Of a stretch of DNA of 64,000 bases, positions 53,957 through 62,653 are shown piece by piece. The DNA comes from Rivularia sp963920925 (lineage in GTDB: Bacteria; Cyanobacteriota; Cyanobacteriia; Cyanobacteriales; Nostocaceae): positions 96,851 through 160,850 of the forward strand of contig NZ_CAWUDI010000013.1 in assembly GCF_963920925.1 (NCBI RefSeq), written 5' to 3'. The position numbers and the translations under genes were made by a program. Position 1 is the stretch's first letter. Every line of letters starts with the position of its first letter. The notes under the pieces were generated by a model. It had not been told where the DNA came from, ran no database searches, and worked only from the letters and a program-made list of their open reading frames with translations.

Positions 53957-56866
53957 TCACATTCCTAACATTGCATCGAGTTGAACAGCCGGTAAGTCTG
54001 GAGGTATTACAGTACGCTGGATAGTAAATTTATGACTTTCCTGTTGGGTGCTTCTATTTATCGCAACCGCTTCTAAACGAATTTCTAAACAACCGAAAGG
54101 AACGTTTAGTTTAGTTATGATTTCTAGTTGTTGATTCTTGTTAGGGGTTAAATTAGTCAATAGGTGGAGACCATCGAGTAAATGCCTTGTCTGACAATCT
54201 TCCAACCATAATTTAACGGCAAGATGAGGATTTCCCTCTGGTAGACGCACTCGCACGCTAAGCGATTTACCTGAAATAAGTTCCCCTTGCTGTACGTAAA
54301 GTTCGGGAATCGGTAAATATTCTAATTTTTGAGTGCTTATTGTCAGTGCTGAGCTTGATGAATTTTCTGTTTTATCATCTGCGGCTGCATCTGGTTGGGA
54401 ATTTTCCGCATTTAATATATCATCTGCAAAAATATCTGTATCGTCTAATACGATTTCTTGAGCTATTTGAGTTGATGGTGCTGTTATTTGATTGACTTGC
54501 CATTGCGAAGAAGTGGAAATCGAGATATAAGGCGATGGTGCTGCTTGTATATCTATTTGTGCTTTTTCTGGCTGTAATACTTGCGAATTATTATCTTGTG
54601 GGTTTTGGTAAGAAATTTGTTGCCTTACCTCAATATCGTAGTCTTCGTACTCTACATCAATGGGTTCGGGAACGGTATATCCTTGGGAAAGCATCCACTG
54701 TCTAATTAAAGGAGAAGTATTAAGATTTTCTCCTGCAATTAATTCTGAATTGCGGGGGGTAACTGGTTCTTCAAATTCCTCCATATAGTCGTCTTTTTCA
54801 TCGACTACTAATTCGGCTTGAGAACTATTCTCAATTTGGGAAGATGTTTGAGCTATCTCTTGACTTTCGGTAGCGCTTGTGTGTGTTGATTCCTCATCTC
54901 GATCAACATCTTCATCAACTTCTACTAAGCGGCTAGGTATTGATTTTCGTAAGAAAGGAAAACTAGTACCTGTAATAGCTGAACCAGAAAAATTTTCTAT
55001 GTATCCGTTATTGATGTATTCATCTATTTTCTCTTGATAGCCGGGGACGCTGGGCAATTTTAGTGGATGCGTTACGACTCTCCTACGAAGCTTTCGAGGA
55101 TCTATACGCGGTGGCAGAGAGTTTTTGGTTGATTTTACCCGTGTTACCGATTGTTGTTCTGGTTTAACTGTTTTTACTAAATTAAAAAGTTCTAAATCCA
55201 GAGATGCAGACTCTTCTAAGATTTGAGGTGCATTTTGTGCAAAATATTCTTCTGTAGAGCAAGCAAACTTTTCTAATTCACCTTTCGGATTGGCAACAGT
55301 AATCGCCAATAATTCTTTAATTTCTGCCGTAATTGTAAAAGACTGGCTGGCTAATAACTCTACAACTCCCGACTGTGAAAGTGCCCCATATAACTTGACC
55401 TCTCCGAGAATTAACTTAGAAGGACATTCTTCGGGAATATTAATTAAAGATGCGATCGCAAACGGTAGCGATTTATTAGGGTTGGGTAGCCGAAAAGATT
55501 GTAAGAGTTGAGAATTTTGTGGCGATCGCAATTCAATTTCTACTTCGGCGCTCGTAATTTGTTTAATTTGCGGATCTGTTGTTTCTTTGAGTTGGATAAC
55601 TCCTTCAAGTGTAATGGTGCTTCCCCAACTTGCAACGTGACTATCTTGATCTAAAGTTATCAGTAACGGTAAAAGCGGTGGGGCTGTAAGTGCATTTTCA
55701 ATACTGTCATCGGCAAGCAAAGGTTCCGAAGACGGTAAAGCTAACTCCATCAAATTTTGTAAAATTTGCTCTGCTGTATCACCTTTAATTCTTACCGGGT
55801 TAGAATTTTGCTTGGTGATAGCCGTTACTTCTTTGCGTAGTGGTTTTTTGTTAACGTCTTTTTTCTTTGATTTTTTTGGCTTTTGTGCCGATTTTTTAAC
55901 GGTTTTTTCGCTAACGTCTTTTTGATTTGATGTTGCTGTATTACTTTCTAACGATTTTGGAAATGGTTTTTTATTAACAGGTTTATTTGATGTAACGATC
56001 GATGCTGTTTGTTTTTCGGCTGGTGAAGCATTAACAGCAATTTCGGGTAAACCTTTAGCCTTTTCTGCTAATTTCTGGGTAGGAATTTCGCTAACAACTT
56101 TATTTTGCTCCTTTGATACTTTTGAAGTCGATTTTTGAGTCCGGTTTTTAGTAACAGCTTTTTGTTTATCCTCAGCAGCTCTAAGCGACTCTCGTAATTT
56201 GTCAGCAGGTTTTTCGCCCTTCTCTTGATCCGAAACAGCTTTTTTACCAGTATTGGGGGGAGTAGAAGTTAGTTTACCTGTAATACTGCTATTAGAACCA
56301 ATGTTTGCAGCTGTTTCTATAGAAATAGAAGATATTAATCCAGCATCGTTTGTCTTGAAATCCTTAGAGGAAACTGGATAACGGTTAGATTGAGCATCTT
56401 TAATTTTTGATTTAACTAGATTTGTTTGATTTGTTTGTATATCCTCGCTGGCAACTTTATATTGCTTATCGGAATTATGATTTGGTTTTGTTGGCGAAAT
56501 TATCTTTCCCTCAATAGAAAAAGGTATAACTGCTAAATTAACAGTATATTGCCAAGAAGCACCAAGAAGGTCTGACATTAAATCGCCAGAACATTGTAAT
56601 TCCCAAAGTCCCGACTTGAGATAAGTAAAGGGAATTATAGCCGTTAAACCTTCTGAATTAACGCGCCGGATTCGTTTTTGAATGCGCCGTATCGGTGGAA
56701 CTTCCGATGGGGAAGAATGAGTTACCCGCACCTCCACATCAGTATTAGTACGGTTAGAACGAGCAACTACTCGATACCGACCTTCTGTAATTTCTACATT
56801 TGGCTTCTCCAGAGGATGCCAAGTACGTTCGCCTTCTTTCTGTATCAGAAATTGCCACTGTTCCAT
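53957..56866 (-). CDS. Large conserved-looking cyanobacterial protein of unknown function
   Basis: 969 residues, not recognised; no signal peptide or membrane span. Residues 1-120 look like a beta-sandwich (WQFLIQKEGERTWHPL, EITEGRYRVVARSNRTN). Residues 150-375 are Lys/Ser/Thr-rich and disordered, with KKPLRKEVTAI and KSKKKDVNK clusters. Residues 385-560 form a second folded region (LPLLITLDQDSHVASWGSTITLEGVI...), residues 640-830 an acidic disordered region, and residues 860-965 a third beta-rich domain (LPIPELYVQQGELISGKSLSVRVRLPEG, LEIRLEAVAINRST). The three beta domains suggest Ig-like or C2-like surfaces. Transcribed alone. Confidence 0.7.
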   Translation of the reverse strand: MEQWQFLIQKEGERTWHPLEKPNVEITEGRYRVVARSNRTNTDVEVRVTHSSPSEVPPIRRIQKRIRRVNSEGLTAIIPFTYLKSGLWELQCSGDLMSDLLGASWQYTVNLAVIPFSIEGKIISPTKPNHNSDKQYKVASEDIQTNQTNLVKSKIKDAQSNRYPVSSKDFKTNDAGLISSISIETAANIGSNSSITGKLTSTPPNTGKKAVSDQEKGEKPADKLRESLRAAEDKQKAVTKNRTQKSTSKVSKEQNKVVSEIPTQKLAEKAKGLPEIAVNASPAEKQTASIVTSNKPVNKKPFPKSLESNTATSNQKDVSEKTVKKSAQKPKKSKKKDVNKKPLRKEVTAITKQNSNPVRIKGDTAEQILQNLMELALPSSEPLLADDSIENALTAPPLLPLLITLDQDSHVASWGSTITLEGVIQLKETTDPQIKQITSAEVEIELRSPQNSQLLQSFRLPNPNKSLPFAIASLINIPEECPSKLILGEVKLYGALSQSGVVELLASQSFTITAEIKELLAITVANPKGELEKFACSTEEYFAQNAPQILEESASLDLELFNLVKTVKPEQQSVTRVKSTKNSLPPRIDPRKLRRRVVTHPLKLPSVPGYQEKIDEYINNGYIENFSGSAITGTSFPFLRKSIPSRLVEVDEDVDRDEESTHTSATESQEIAQTSSQIENSSQAELVVDEKDDYMEEFEEPVTPRNSELIAGENLNTSPLIRQWMLSQGYTVPEPIDVEYEDYDIEVRQQISYQNPQDNNSQVLQPEKAQIDIQAAPSPYISISTSSQWQVNQITAPSTQIAQEIVLDDTDIFADDILNAENSQPDAAADDKTENSSSSALTISTQKLEYLPIPELYVQQGELISGKSLSVRVRLPEGNPHLAVKLWLEDCQTRHLLDGLHLLTNLTPNKNQQLEIITKLNVPFGCLEIRLEAVAINRSTQQESHKFTIQRTVIPPDLPAVQLDAMLGM

Positions 56867-57698
56867 TGTGAGTGATGTCTAAAACTGATAGCAGCCGTAG
56901 TATTATTTGGATTGTCTTGCTTGCAAGTTTACCGCACTCAATCTGTAATTGGTTGCATAAATTGTTGTTTTGATTAAAACACAATGCAACTGCTGCCTTT
57001 AAGTGTAATTAGATTAGCATTATAATCAGCAATATTTCGTTCAAAGTTATATTGAGTTGCGATTTAGCAGTTTATTACAGCTCGTTCTCAACTGCTCTTT
57101 TGCTCTCTTCGATCTGTGTTATGTTTCGTCAGACGTTACGAATACAAATAAGTTCAACTTGAAAAGACGTGTGTTCTTATTCGCCTATTGCAGTCTTGGC
57201 TATGTCTGTAATCTTGCTTCTGTGGAAATGTATGACAGCTTACATTCGATTAAAATTTCAGCACAATTGAATCGAGTCAAAGGGAACGGGGAATAGAGAA
57301 CAGCGAAATAAATAACACTTGTTTAGCATTGTGATAATTACGGTTATACAAAACTATACAAACAATGCAAAATCCTCTCAACTTAAAAGAAGAGAGGTCA
57401 TTATTAACAGGACTTACGCAAAGCCCCCCAAATTAGCGGGGGGTTGGGGGGATCTTAAATGTTTGGAACAATATATTTTCCATTATTGTTGCGTAAGTCC
57501 TAATTAATATTCATTCCAATTAATTGACAAGCTTAGGAACATCCCTAGCCACACTAATTTTTATGGGTAATAAATTCATAGTGTCCGCTGTCTCGCTTTC
57601 TGATGGCAGCTAGCGAGCTTTCCGGCTCGCACTACTCAGCATCTTTATTTATGATGTTTAAAATGAATTTGCTTTGATCTTTGATCTAACCCTAAAAA
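56867..57698. other. 832-bp intergenic region containing a MITE
   Basis: AT-rich. Frames at 57057-57296 and 57319-57507 have no family features and cross the repeat element at 57409-57501. A CTAGCGAGCTTTCCGGCTCGC hairpin-like stretch lies at 57609-57629 (given as one 20-base motif plus one). No gene. Confidence 0.5.
57409..57501. mobile_element. 93-bp MITE-like element with 13-bp inverted ends
   Basis: AGGACTTACGCAA (57409-57421) is the exact reverse complement of 57489-57501. Inside is a GC-rich hairpin (CCCCCCAAATTAGCGGGGGG at 57425-57444) followed by TTGGGGGGATC. The AGGACTTACGCA end is common among small dispersed elements of cyanobacterial genomes. No coding capacity. Confidence 0.75.
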
Positions 57699-57950
57699 CT
57701 ATATATTACCATCATAACGATGTTGATAATAAGCTAGAATCTGCTTCACCCATTGCCTGGTTTGCGAATTAGAGTTTGAACCGTAATCAATCCATAAACC
57801 ACCGACTTGGCTTTGATTGTAATCAAATTCTTGAGAAGTTTGAGAGATTAATCCCACTTCTATTCCCTCAACAGAACCTAAATGAGCCGCAATCTCGCGA
57901 TAGACTGCCAAAGGTAAACCGGCAAATACAATCTTTTCCTTTGTCTCCAT
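57699..57950 (-). CDS. Small protein of unknown function, operon with the lipoprotein gene
   Basis: 83 residues: METKEKIVFAGLPLAVYREIAAHLGSVEGIEVGLI...FDYNQSQVGGLWIDYG...QTRQWVKQILAYYQHR. It has an alternating beta-alpha look and a conserved-looking LPLAVYREIAAHL helix. Only 3 bp separate it from the upstream gene (57954-58928), so they are probably co-transcribed. I do not recognise the family beyond its likely spread among cyanobacteria. Confidence 0.7.
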   Translation of the reverse strand: METKEKIVFAGLPLAVYREIAAHLGSVEGIEVGLISQTSQEFDYNQSQVGGLWIDYGSNSNSQTRQWVKQILAYYQHRYDGNI

Positions 57951-57953
57951 ATT

Positions 57954-58928
57954 TTAAGAAGCACCGACAGATGCAGATTTTGGTAACGATGGTAATGTCG
58001 AAACAGGATTTTCTGTTGAAGCCGTATCTGGGCTTGCTCCCATAGGTGCTTCTCCAACCATCCTGGCTACTTCAATACCATATTGTTCCAGAATAACAAT
58101 TGGTTCGGAACCTTCATTCATTTCAATTCTTTTAACAAGTAGTCCGCTTGCTAATCTTTGTCCCGCTTGAACGTAGCGGCTAGTAGGTTCGCTAGGTACT
58201 TTGATGATTGCTTGAGGTCGATTGCCTACTTGAACTACCCCCGAAACTAAAACAGCTTGAGCTAACTTCGGTTCTGGTGGTGGCGGTAATACAGGTGCAA
58301 GTTCCGGTGGCGGTACTACCCCAGGCATTTGTTGCGGCAAAACAGGTATCTTAGCAGGTACGTTATTCGTTGCGATGCGACTACCGTTAGAGCTAGGTTT
58401 GTTGCCTGTTGCTTGCGGATTTCTTCTGTTAGTTCCGCCAAAATTAGAATTATTTGAGCTTCTTCCTCCCGCTGTTGCAGAAATCACCGCACTTCTACGA
58501 GGTCTTACCGCAACCCTAGGAGGTCTTCCTGTTGATGCAGTTCCTCTACTAGATGTCGGTAAAGGAGGCAATTGCGGAACAGCTCTTGGTGGCTTACTCG
58601 CAGTAGAATCTTCAGGCTTTTTAGTCGCGAACTTGATCGGGGGTATAATCTCGTCAAACGGGTCTGTACGCCCTTTCGCTACTATACCTACTCGTTCTGT
58701 AGGATTAGTCGGTTGAATTAAAGTCGAAGGTGCCCGAGCAATAGTAGGTTGCTTAGGTGGCACAACGGGGTTTTTAAACTGTTCGCTTGTCTTGCCTTGG
58801 TTGTTTTCTGCCGTTTCGGTGGGGATCGGTTCAACAGTTTGTTGTTCCTCTTCACCAGAACATCCGGCGATCGCCAAAGCTAAAATAGATGCAATAGATG
58901 CAATTGTGATTTTTAAATGTCTAGCCAT
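57954..58928 (-). CDS. Proline-rich lipoprotein of unknown function with a PilP-like C-terminal segment
   Basis: 324 residues. A lipoprotein signal ends LALAIAGC (Cys about 23). Residues 30-225 are Pro/Thr/Arg-rich and likely disordered, with PPRAVPQLPPLP and PPPELAPVLPPPPEPK. Residues 228-290 form a folded C-terminal segment: LVSGVVQVGNRPQAIIKVP, RYVQAGQRLASGLLVKRIEM, VILEQYGIEVARMVG. The pattern of a beta strand set with 'RYVxxGQxLxxG.xVxxI' resembles the C-terminal domain of the pilus alignment protein PilP. This is an inference from pattern only. Operon with the 57699 gene. Confidence 0.65.
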   Translation of the reverse strand: MARHLKITIASIASILALAIAGCSGEEEQQTVEPIPTETAENNQGKTSEQFKNPVVPPKQPTIARAPSTLIQPTNPTERVGIVAKGRTDPFDEIIPPIKFATKKPEDSTASKPPRAVPQLPPLPTSSRGTASTGRPPRVAVRPRRSAVISATAGGRSSNNSNFGGTNRRNPQATGNKPSSNGSRIATNNVPAKIPVLPQQMPGVVPPPELAPVLPPPPEPKLAQAVLVSGVVQVGNRPQAIIKVPSEPTSRYVQAGQRLASGLLVKRIEMNEGSEPIVILEQYGIEVARMVGEAPMGASPDTASTENPVSTLPSLPKSASVGAS

Positions 58929-59073
58929 TAGCCATTTTCAATCTTAAGAGGAGAAAATTTGTATAAGTGAAATCAATTTGATTTAAGTTGTATCAAAAGT
59001 GAAATCTGATACAGTTATAACCTAATTTTTTTCGGGTCAAGGATTATTTTATACAACATGGTATAGATTTTGA

Positions 59074-59853
59074 TTAATCCTCTGTCGTTACCATCAGATG
59101 CTTGAGGGAATTAAGTCCTTTTTTGACTCGACGAGAAACTGTGACTACGCTAATACCAAGTTTTTCAGCTACTTGCTTCTGCGTTAAGTCGTGTAGAAAT
59201 ACAAATTCCAAGACCTGACGGGTTCGGTTTTCTAACTGAAGCAAGGCTTGTTGTAAGCGTAATTGGTCTTCTTGCGCCAGCTGAAAACTGCGGTAACTAT
59301 GGTCGGGAACCAATTCTGCTAAACTAGCCGAACTTTCGTCTCCATCGTATACAGGCACATCTAAGCTCAAAGGAGCGCGATTTGCCCAAGCTAGTTTAAT
59401 TTCTTGCCATTCTTCAAGTGAAATAGACAATGCTGCGGCTACTTCAGAGTCGGTCGGTTGACGATTATAAAGTTCGCGCAAGGAACGAGAAACTCCTGCC
59501 GATTGCTGCTGTAGAGCCAACCAACGCCTCGGAATTCTAACAGTGACACCTTTATCACGGAGGTAGTGCTGAATTTCACCGCGAATGTAAGGAATCGCGA
59601 AGGAACTAAAGGCATGACCTTTGGAAATATCAAATCTTTCGATACCACGAATTAAGCCCAGACAGCCTACTTGAAGTAAGTCATCATAACTTTCGTGGCA
59701 TTGATTTATCCAATAATAAGCTTCTTTTCTGACAAGTCCAAAATTGAGCTTTACCAGTTGATTGCGAACTTCGGCTGACTGAGATTGCTGATATTCTCGC
59801 AATAACTGCCAAATTTCATGCTTAAGTTCTTTAGTGAGTAAGGTAGTAGGCAT
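59074..59853 (-). CDS. sigF: RNA polymerase sigma factor SigF (group 3)
   Basis: 259 residues. Region 2: RNQLVKLNFGLVRKEAYYWINQCHESYDDLLQVGCLGLIRGIERFD and FSSFAIPYIRGEIQHYLRDKG. Region 3: RIPRRWLALQQQ. Region 4 helix-turn-helix: LTQKQVAEKLGISVVTVSRRVKKGLNSLK. The short form without region 1 and the sequence style fit cyanobacterial SigF, which controls pilus and motility genes in unicellular strains and other processes in filamentous ones. No anti-sigma gene is next to it. Confidence 0.92.
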   Translation of the reverse strand: MPTTLLTKELKHEIWQLLREYQQSQSAEVRNQLVKLNFGLVRKEAYYWINQCHESYDDLLQVGCLGLIRGIERFDISKGHAFSSFAIPYIRGEIQHYLRDKGVTVRIPRRWLALQQQSAGVSRSLRELYNRQPTDSEVAAALSISLEEWQEIKLAWANRAPLSLDVPVYDGDESSASLAELVPDHSYRSFQLAQEDQLRLQQALLQLENRTRQVLEFVFLHDLTQKQVAEKLGISVVTVSRRVKKGLNSLKHLMVTTED

Positions 59854-60467
59854 AGCACCTTGATGATTTATAAAACAAGTATTTAAACTAGAACAACCGT
59901 AAATATCTGGAGATGCAGTTTGAAAAGCGTATTGATGTAGAAAACGCAGACGAACATATTCCTCCGTTATTGATACTTAATAACGGACGGCGATCGGACT
60001 ATGGATCGAAAGGATTAATTGAAAGGACGCGGCTTTTAAGTCAGCAGACTTATGAAGTAGTATTAATGCGATTTTTGAGCTTTGTTTATGTAGTAGCTAA
60101 AGGGCTATATATAAAAAAATATACAAAAACACTAGCAACCTGAAACCGAATTATTACGTAATTTAGTTTTTTGAAGTTTTGGCTAAATTTTTGGTAAAAG
60201 GTACAACAGTGTAATTGAGTAGATTAGTTAATAAATTTTTTCAGAGAAAATACTTACTATAAAAAGTTTTAGATAAATAAAAAAACAAATCTAAAATCTA
60301 CATAAAACTATGATTTAACAACAAAGAAAGAAGATAAACGATAAATTAACTTTATAAATCCATAAAAAAAAGGGCTAAAAGCCCTTAATATTAATCAAAT
60401 TTTCCAGCAATTTCTCTAATCAAGAGCAACTAAGCGATACCGCAGATTTTTTAGATTTTTTCAAAAA
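59854..60467. other. 614-bp intergenic region
   Basis: It contains a 76-codon plus-strand frame (59913-60143) with no family match and no properly spaced ribosome site; it is not called as a gene. The rest is AT-rich. The psbO terminator lies at 60362-60388. Confidence 0.5.
60362..60388 (-). terminator. Rho-independent terminator downstream of psbO
   Basis: On the minus strand AAGGGCT-TTT-AGCCCTT forms a 7-bp stem, followed by a run of T. It lies about 80 bp past the psbO stop. Confidence 0.85.
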
Positions 60468-61310
60468 CTATGACACTGGTTCCACACGAGCGTAGAATAA
60501 ACCACGAACTTTTACGTCTAAAGGTTCACCAGCACCTAAATCAGTATCGGAAGGTTGATCGCTGACAAAAGTACCAGCAATTTCTCCACTTATACGATCT
60601 ACTTTGGCAACATTTAAAGAAATATGACCGTTACCACTTTCAACACTCTTCATGTTAGCGCGTCTGAGTCTTTCACTATCTGCTTGGGAAGGTAGCGCAA
60701 TTGCATTATCATAACCGCTAGCAACACCACGACCTTTAGGATCTAAGAAAGTTGCACCACGATAAGAAGGAACTTTAAAATCTCCTTCAAAATCTGTTGA
60801 GGTATTAATGCTAGTTAAATTAGGTTGTGTTTGAGCAACCAAATTCTTCACGGTAAATAAGAAAGGAACCTGTTCCCCACCGGGTAGTTGCACGGTAATA
60901 GCTTGGAAATCAAAACCATCTTTCTCTTCAAAAGTCAGGCTACCATCTGAGTTAACTTTCAAATCACCTTGAATTTGGTCGAGAGATGAAGTTTTACGAG
61001 TCAACTGTCTCGCACCAATAAATTCAGCTTCTTGTCTTTTGTTAAGAGGTTCTTCTTTAACAAAATAAGCGGTAGGTTCGATACAAAGTTCTTTAATTTC
61101 GTAAGATGTGTTTGGCTCGATGGGGATAGAGCCACGACTCGTTTCGGAAAGTAGAGGACATTTATTAGCTAAACCAGTACCTCTAATATCTTCGTAGGTA
61201 AGTAAATCTCTACCATCACCACTACTAGCCATATCCGAACCTTGGCTACAAGCTGTTAATAAGCCCAACATTACAGCCATTAATCCAGCTATTAAAGCGC
61301 GATACTTCAT
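60468..61310 (-). CDS. psbO: Photosystem II manganese-stabilising polypeptide
   Basis: 280 residues from ATG 61310 (GAGG 6 nt upstream; an in-frame TTG at 61328 is less likely). The signal ends in GLLTACSQG, a lipobox-like Cys that is not the usual signal peptidase I site and deserves checking. Mature motifs: LTYEDIRGTGLANKCPLL and IKELCIEPTAYFVKEE (the disulfide cysteines), FTVKNLVAQTQP, FKVPSYRGATFLDPKGRG and the C-terminal LDVKVRGLFYARVEP. It shields the oxygen-evolving cluster on the lumenal side. Confidence 0.97.
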   Translation of the reverse strand: MKYRALIAGLMAVMLGLLTACSQGSDMASSGDGRDLLTYEDIRGTGLANKCPLLSETSRGSIPIEPNTSYEIKELCIEPTAYFVKEEPLNKRQEAEFIGARQLTRKTSSLDQIQGDLKVNSDGSLTFEEKDGFDFQAITVQLPGGEQVPFLFTVKNLVAQTQPNLTSINTSTDFEGDFKVPSYRGATFLDPKGRGVASGYDNAIALPSQADSERLRRANMKSVESGNGHISLNVAKVDRISGEIAGTFVSDQPSDTDLGAGEPLDVKVRGLFYARVEPVS

Positions 61311-62289
61311 GATTAACCTCAATGTCAAAAATTAATATTTTTAGTTGTTAAACCAAAAAAAATGATTACGTAGTTAAACGTTTTCAATTCCTAAAGCGAT
61401 AAGTTTGTACTCGGACTTGTATACATTGCCATTCTTGAGTATCTCAAAATATTGGCGGCGCAATATCCACTATATTTCAAGACCACCAACCATCAAAAGA
61501 TGTAAGGTCACAAATAATTTTTGACCCCTACTTTGAAAACCAAAAATCTAGCACAACAACTTAATGCAGTCAGATGAAAGCTGAAATATTCAATCCTCAG
61601 GGCAAAAGTCAACTAACTTTTATATAACATCCCAACCACCATCTTGATAAGATGCCTGCAACAGCCGTCGCAAGTACATTTGTAATTTTCTTATTTACAT
61701 TTAGCTACTTTAAGCCAACAGGCAAAAAGTAAAGTAAATGTTTTTTATAGTTATGTTATGACAAAATTTTTTTATAGTTCTCCTTTATTCATCGTAAGTT
61801 ATGAAATTTTATATTGAGTCAATATCATTCTCTCACAACTTGCCGACACATAGAATATATATTGCAACCCGCATTCGATCGCCGCTCAATTCTCAAATGT
61901 ATGTAACGATCCGATTTTTATACAAATATTTACATTCCTATAAAAATTTTAAAGATTAGATTGAAAAAAACTGGATTATGTAGATTATTTTTGGAGATAG
62001 GGGTTGACAAAGTAACAGTTATACATTCTATTTATGCTTTTTCATCTTAGATGACTTTACAAAGAAAATGTTTAAAAATGTTAAGAGAACTTTTGCCCGA
62101 ACGTAACTTAACTTAAAGAATAAGCTCCATTCCAGTCCCCAGAGGCATAATTCGTGCAAAATGTTGAAGCTTAATCTTTTTAAGAAGCCTCTTAATCGGC
62201 ATTTAATTTTGCCATTGCTATAGTTAACCAAAGTTATGGTTTGTCTTTAATCCCAAGTATCACAGTTAAATAATTAACTAATTAATATT
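61311..62289. other. 979-bp intergenic region between psbO and the 62290 gene
   Basis: Divergent promoter region. AT-rich with GCAATATCCACTATATTTC and TTGACAAAGTAACAGTTATAC (62004-62024, split for length: TTGACA then about 17 nt to a TATAC-like -10), a possible promoter on the plus strand. No gene, RNA gene or repeat recognised. Confidence 0.45.
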
Positions 62290-62601
62290 ATGAGCAACGG
62301 TAAAAGTCCCGATTCAGATAAATTATCTTACAAATTGCAAGAAGTTACAGACGCAATTCACGAATACTCTGCCATTTCTCAAGGAGATATTTTAGCTATT
62401 TTGGCATTGCTTAGGCAGTTAGAAAAATTGCATCGAGAAATTAGAGACGGTATTTTTCAAGAAAGTTTACCATCAAATCGTCAAGCACTGTACTCGCTTT
62501 TAAAAGACATTGAAGCAGAAGGAGGATGGCCTTACATTGAGCGGATGAGGATTCAAAATTTGATGCAGAATTTGGAAAGTATTGACGAAGAAAATAGCTG
62601 A
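62290..62601 (+). CDS. Small helical protein of unknown function
   Basis: 103 residues: MSNGKSPDSDKLSYKLQEVTDAIHEYSAISQGDILAILALLRQLEKLHREIRDGIFQESLPSNRQALYSLLKDIEAEGGWPYIERMRIQNLMQNLES. Predicted all-helical, soluble and acidic. It looks like a conserved cyanobacterial protein, but I know no function. A group II intron lies about 50 bp downstream in opposite orientation. Confidence 0.75.
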   Translation: MSNGKSPDSDKLSYKLQEVTDAIHEYSAISQGDILAILALLRQLEKLHREIRDGIFQESLPSNRQALYSLLKDIEAEGGWPYIERMRIQNLMQNLESIDEENS

Positions 62602-62653
62602 GGTTAGGGAGTAGGAAGTAGGTATTAGGGAAAAAAGTTTTGGGGCTTTTAGG

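Noticed and set aside
57057..57507. Two short plus-strand frames
   Set aside because: No family features; the second crosses the MITE at 57409-57501.
59913..60143. 76-codon plus-strand frame between sigF and psbO
   Set aside because: The first 50 residues look somewhat protein-like, but there is no family, no properly spaced ribosome site, and the end is AT-rich low complexity.
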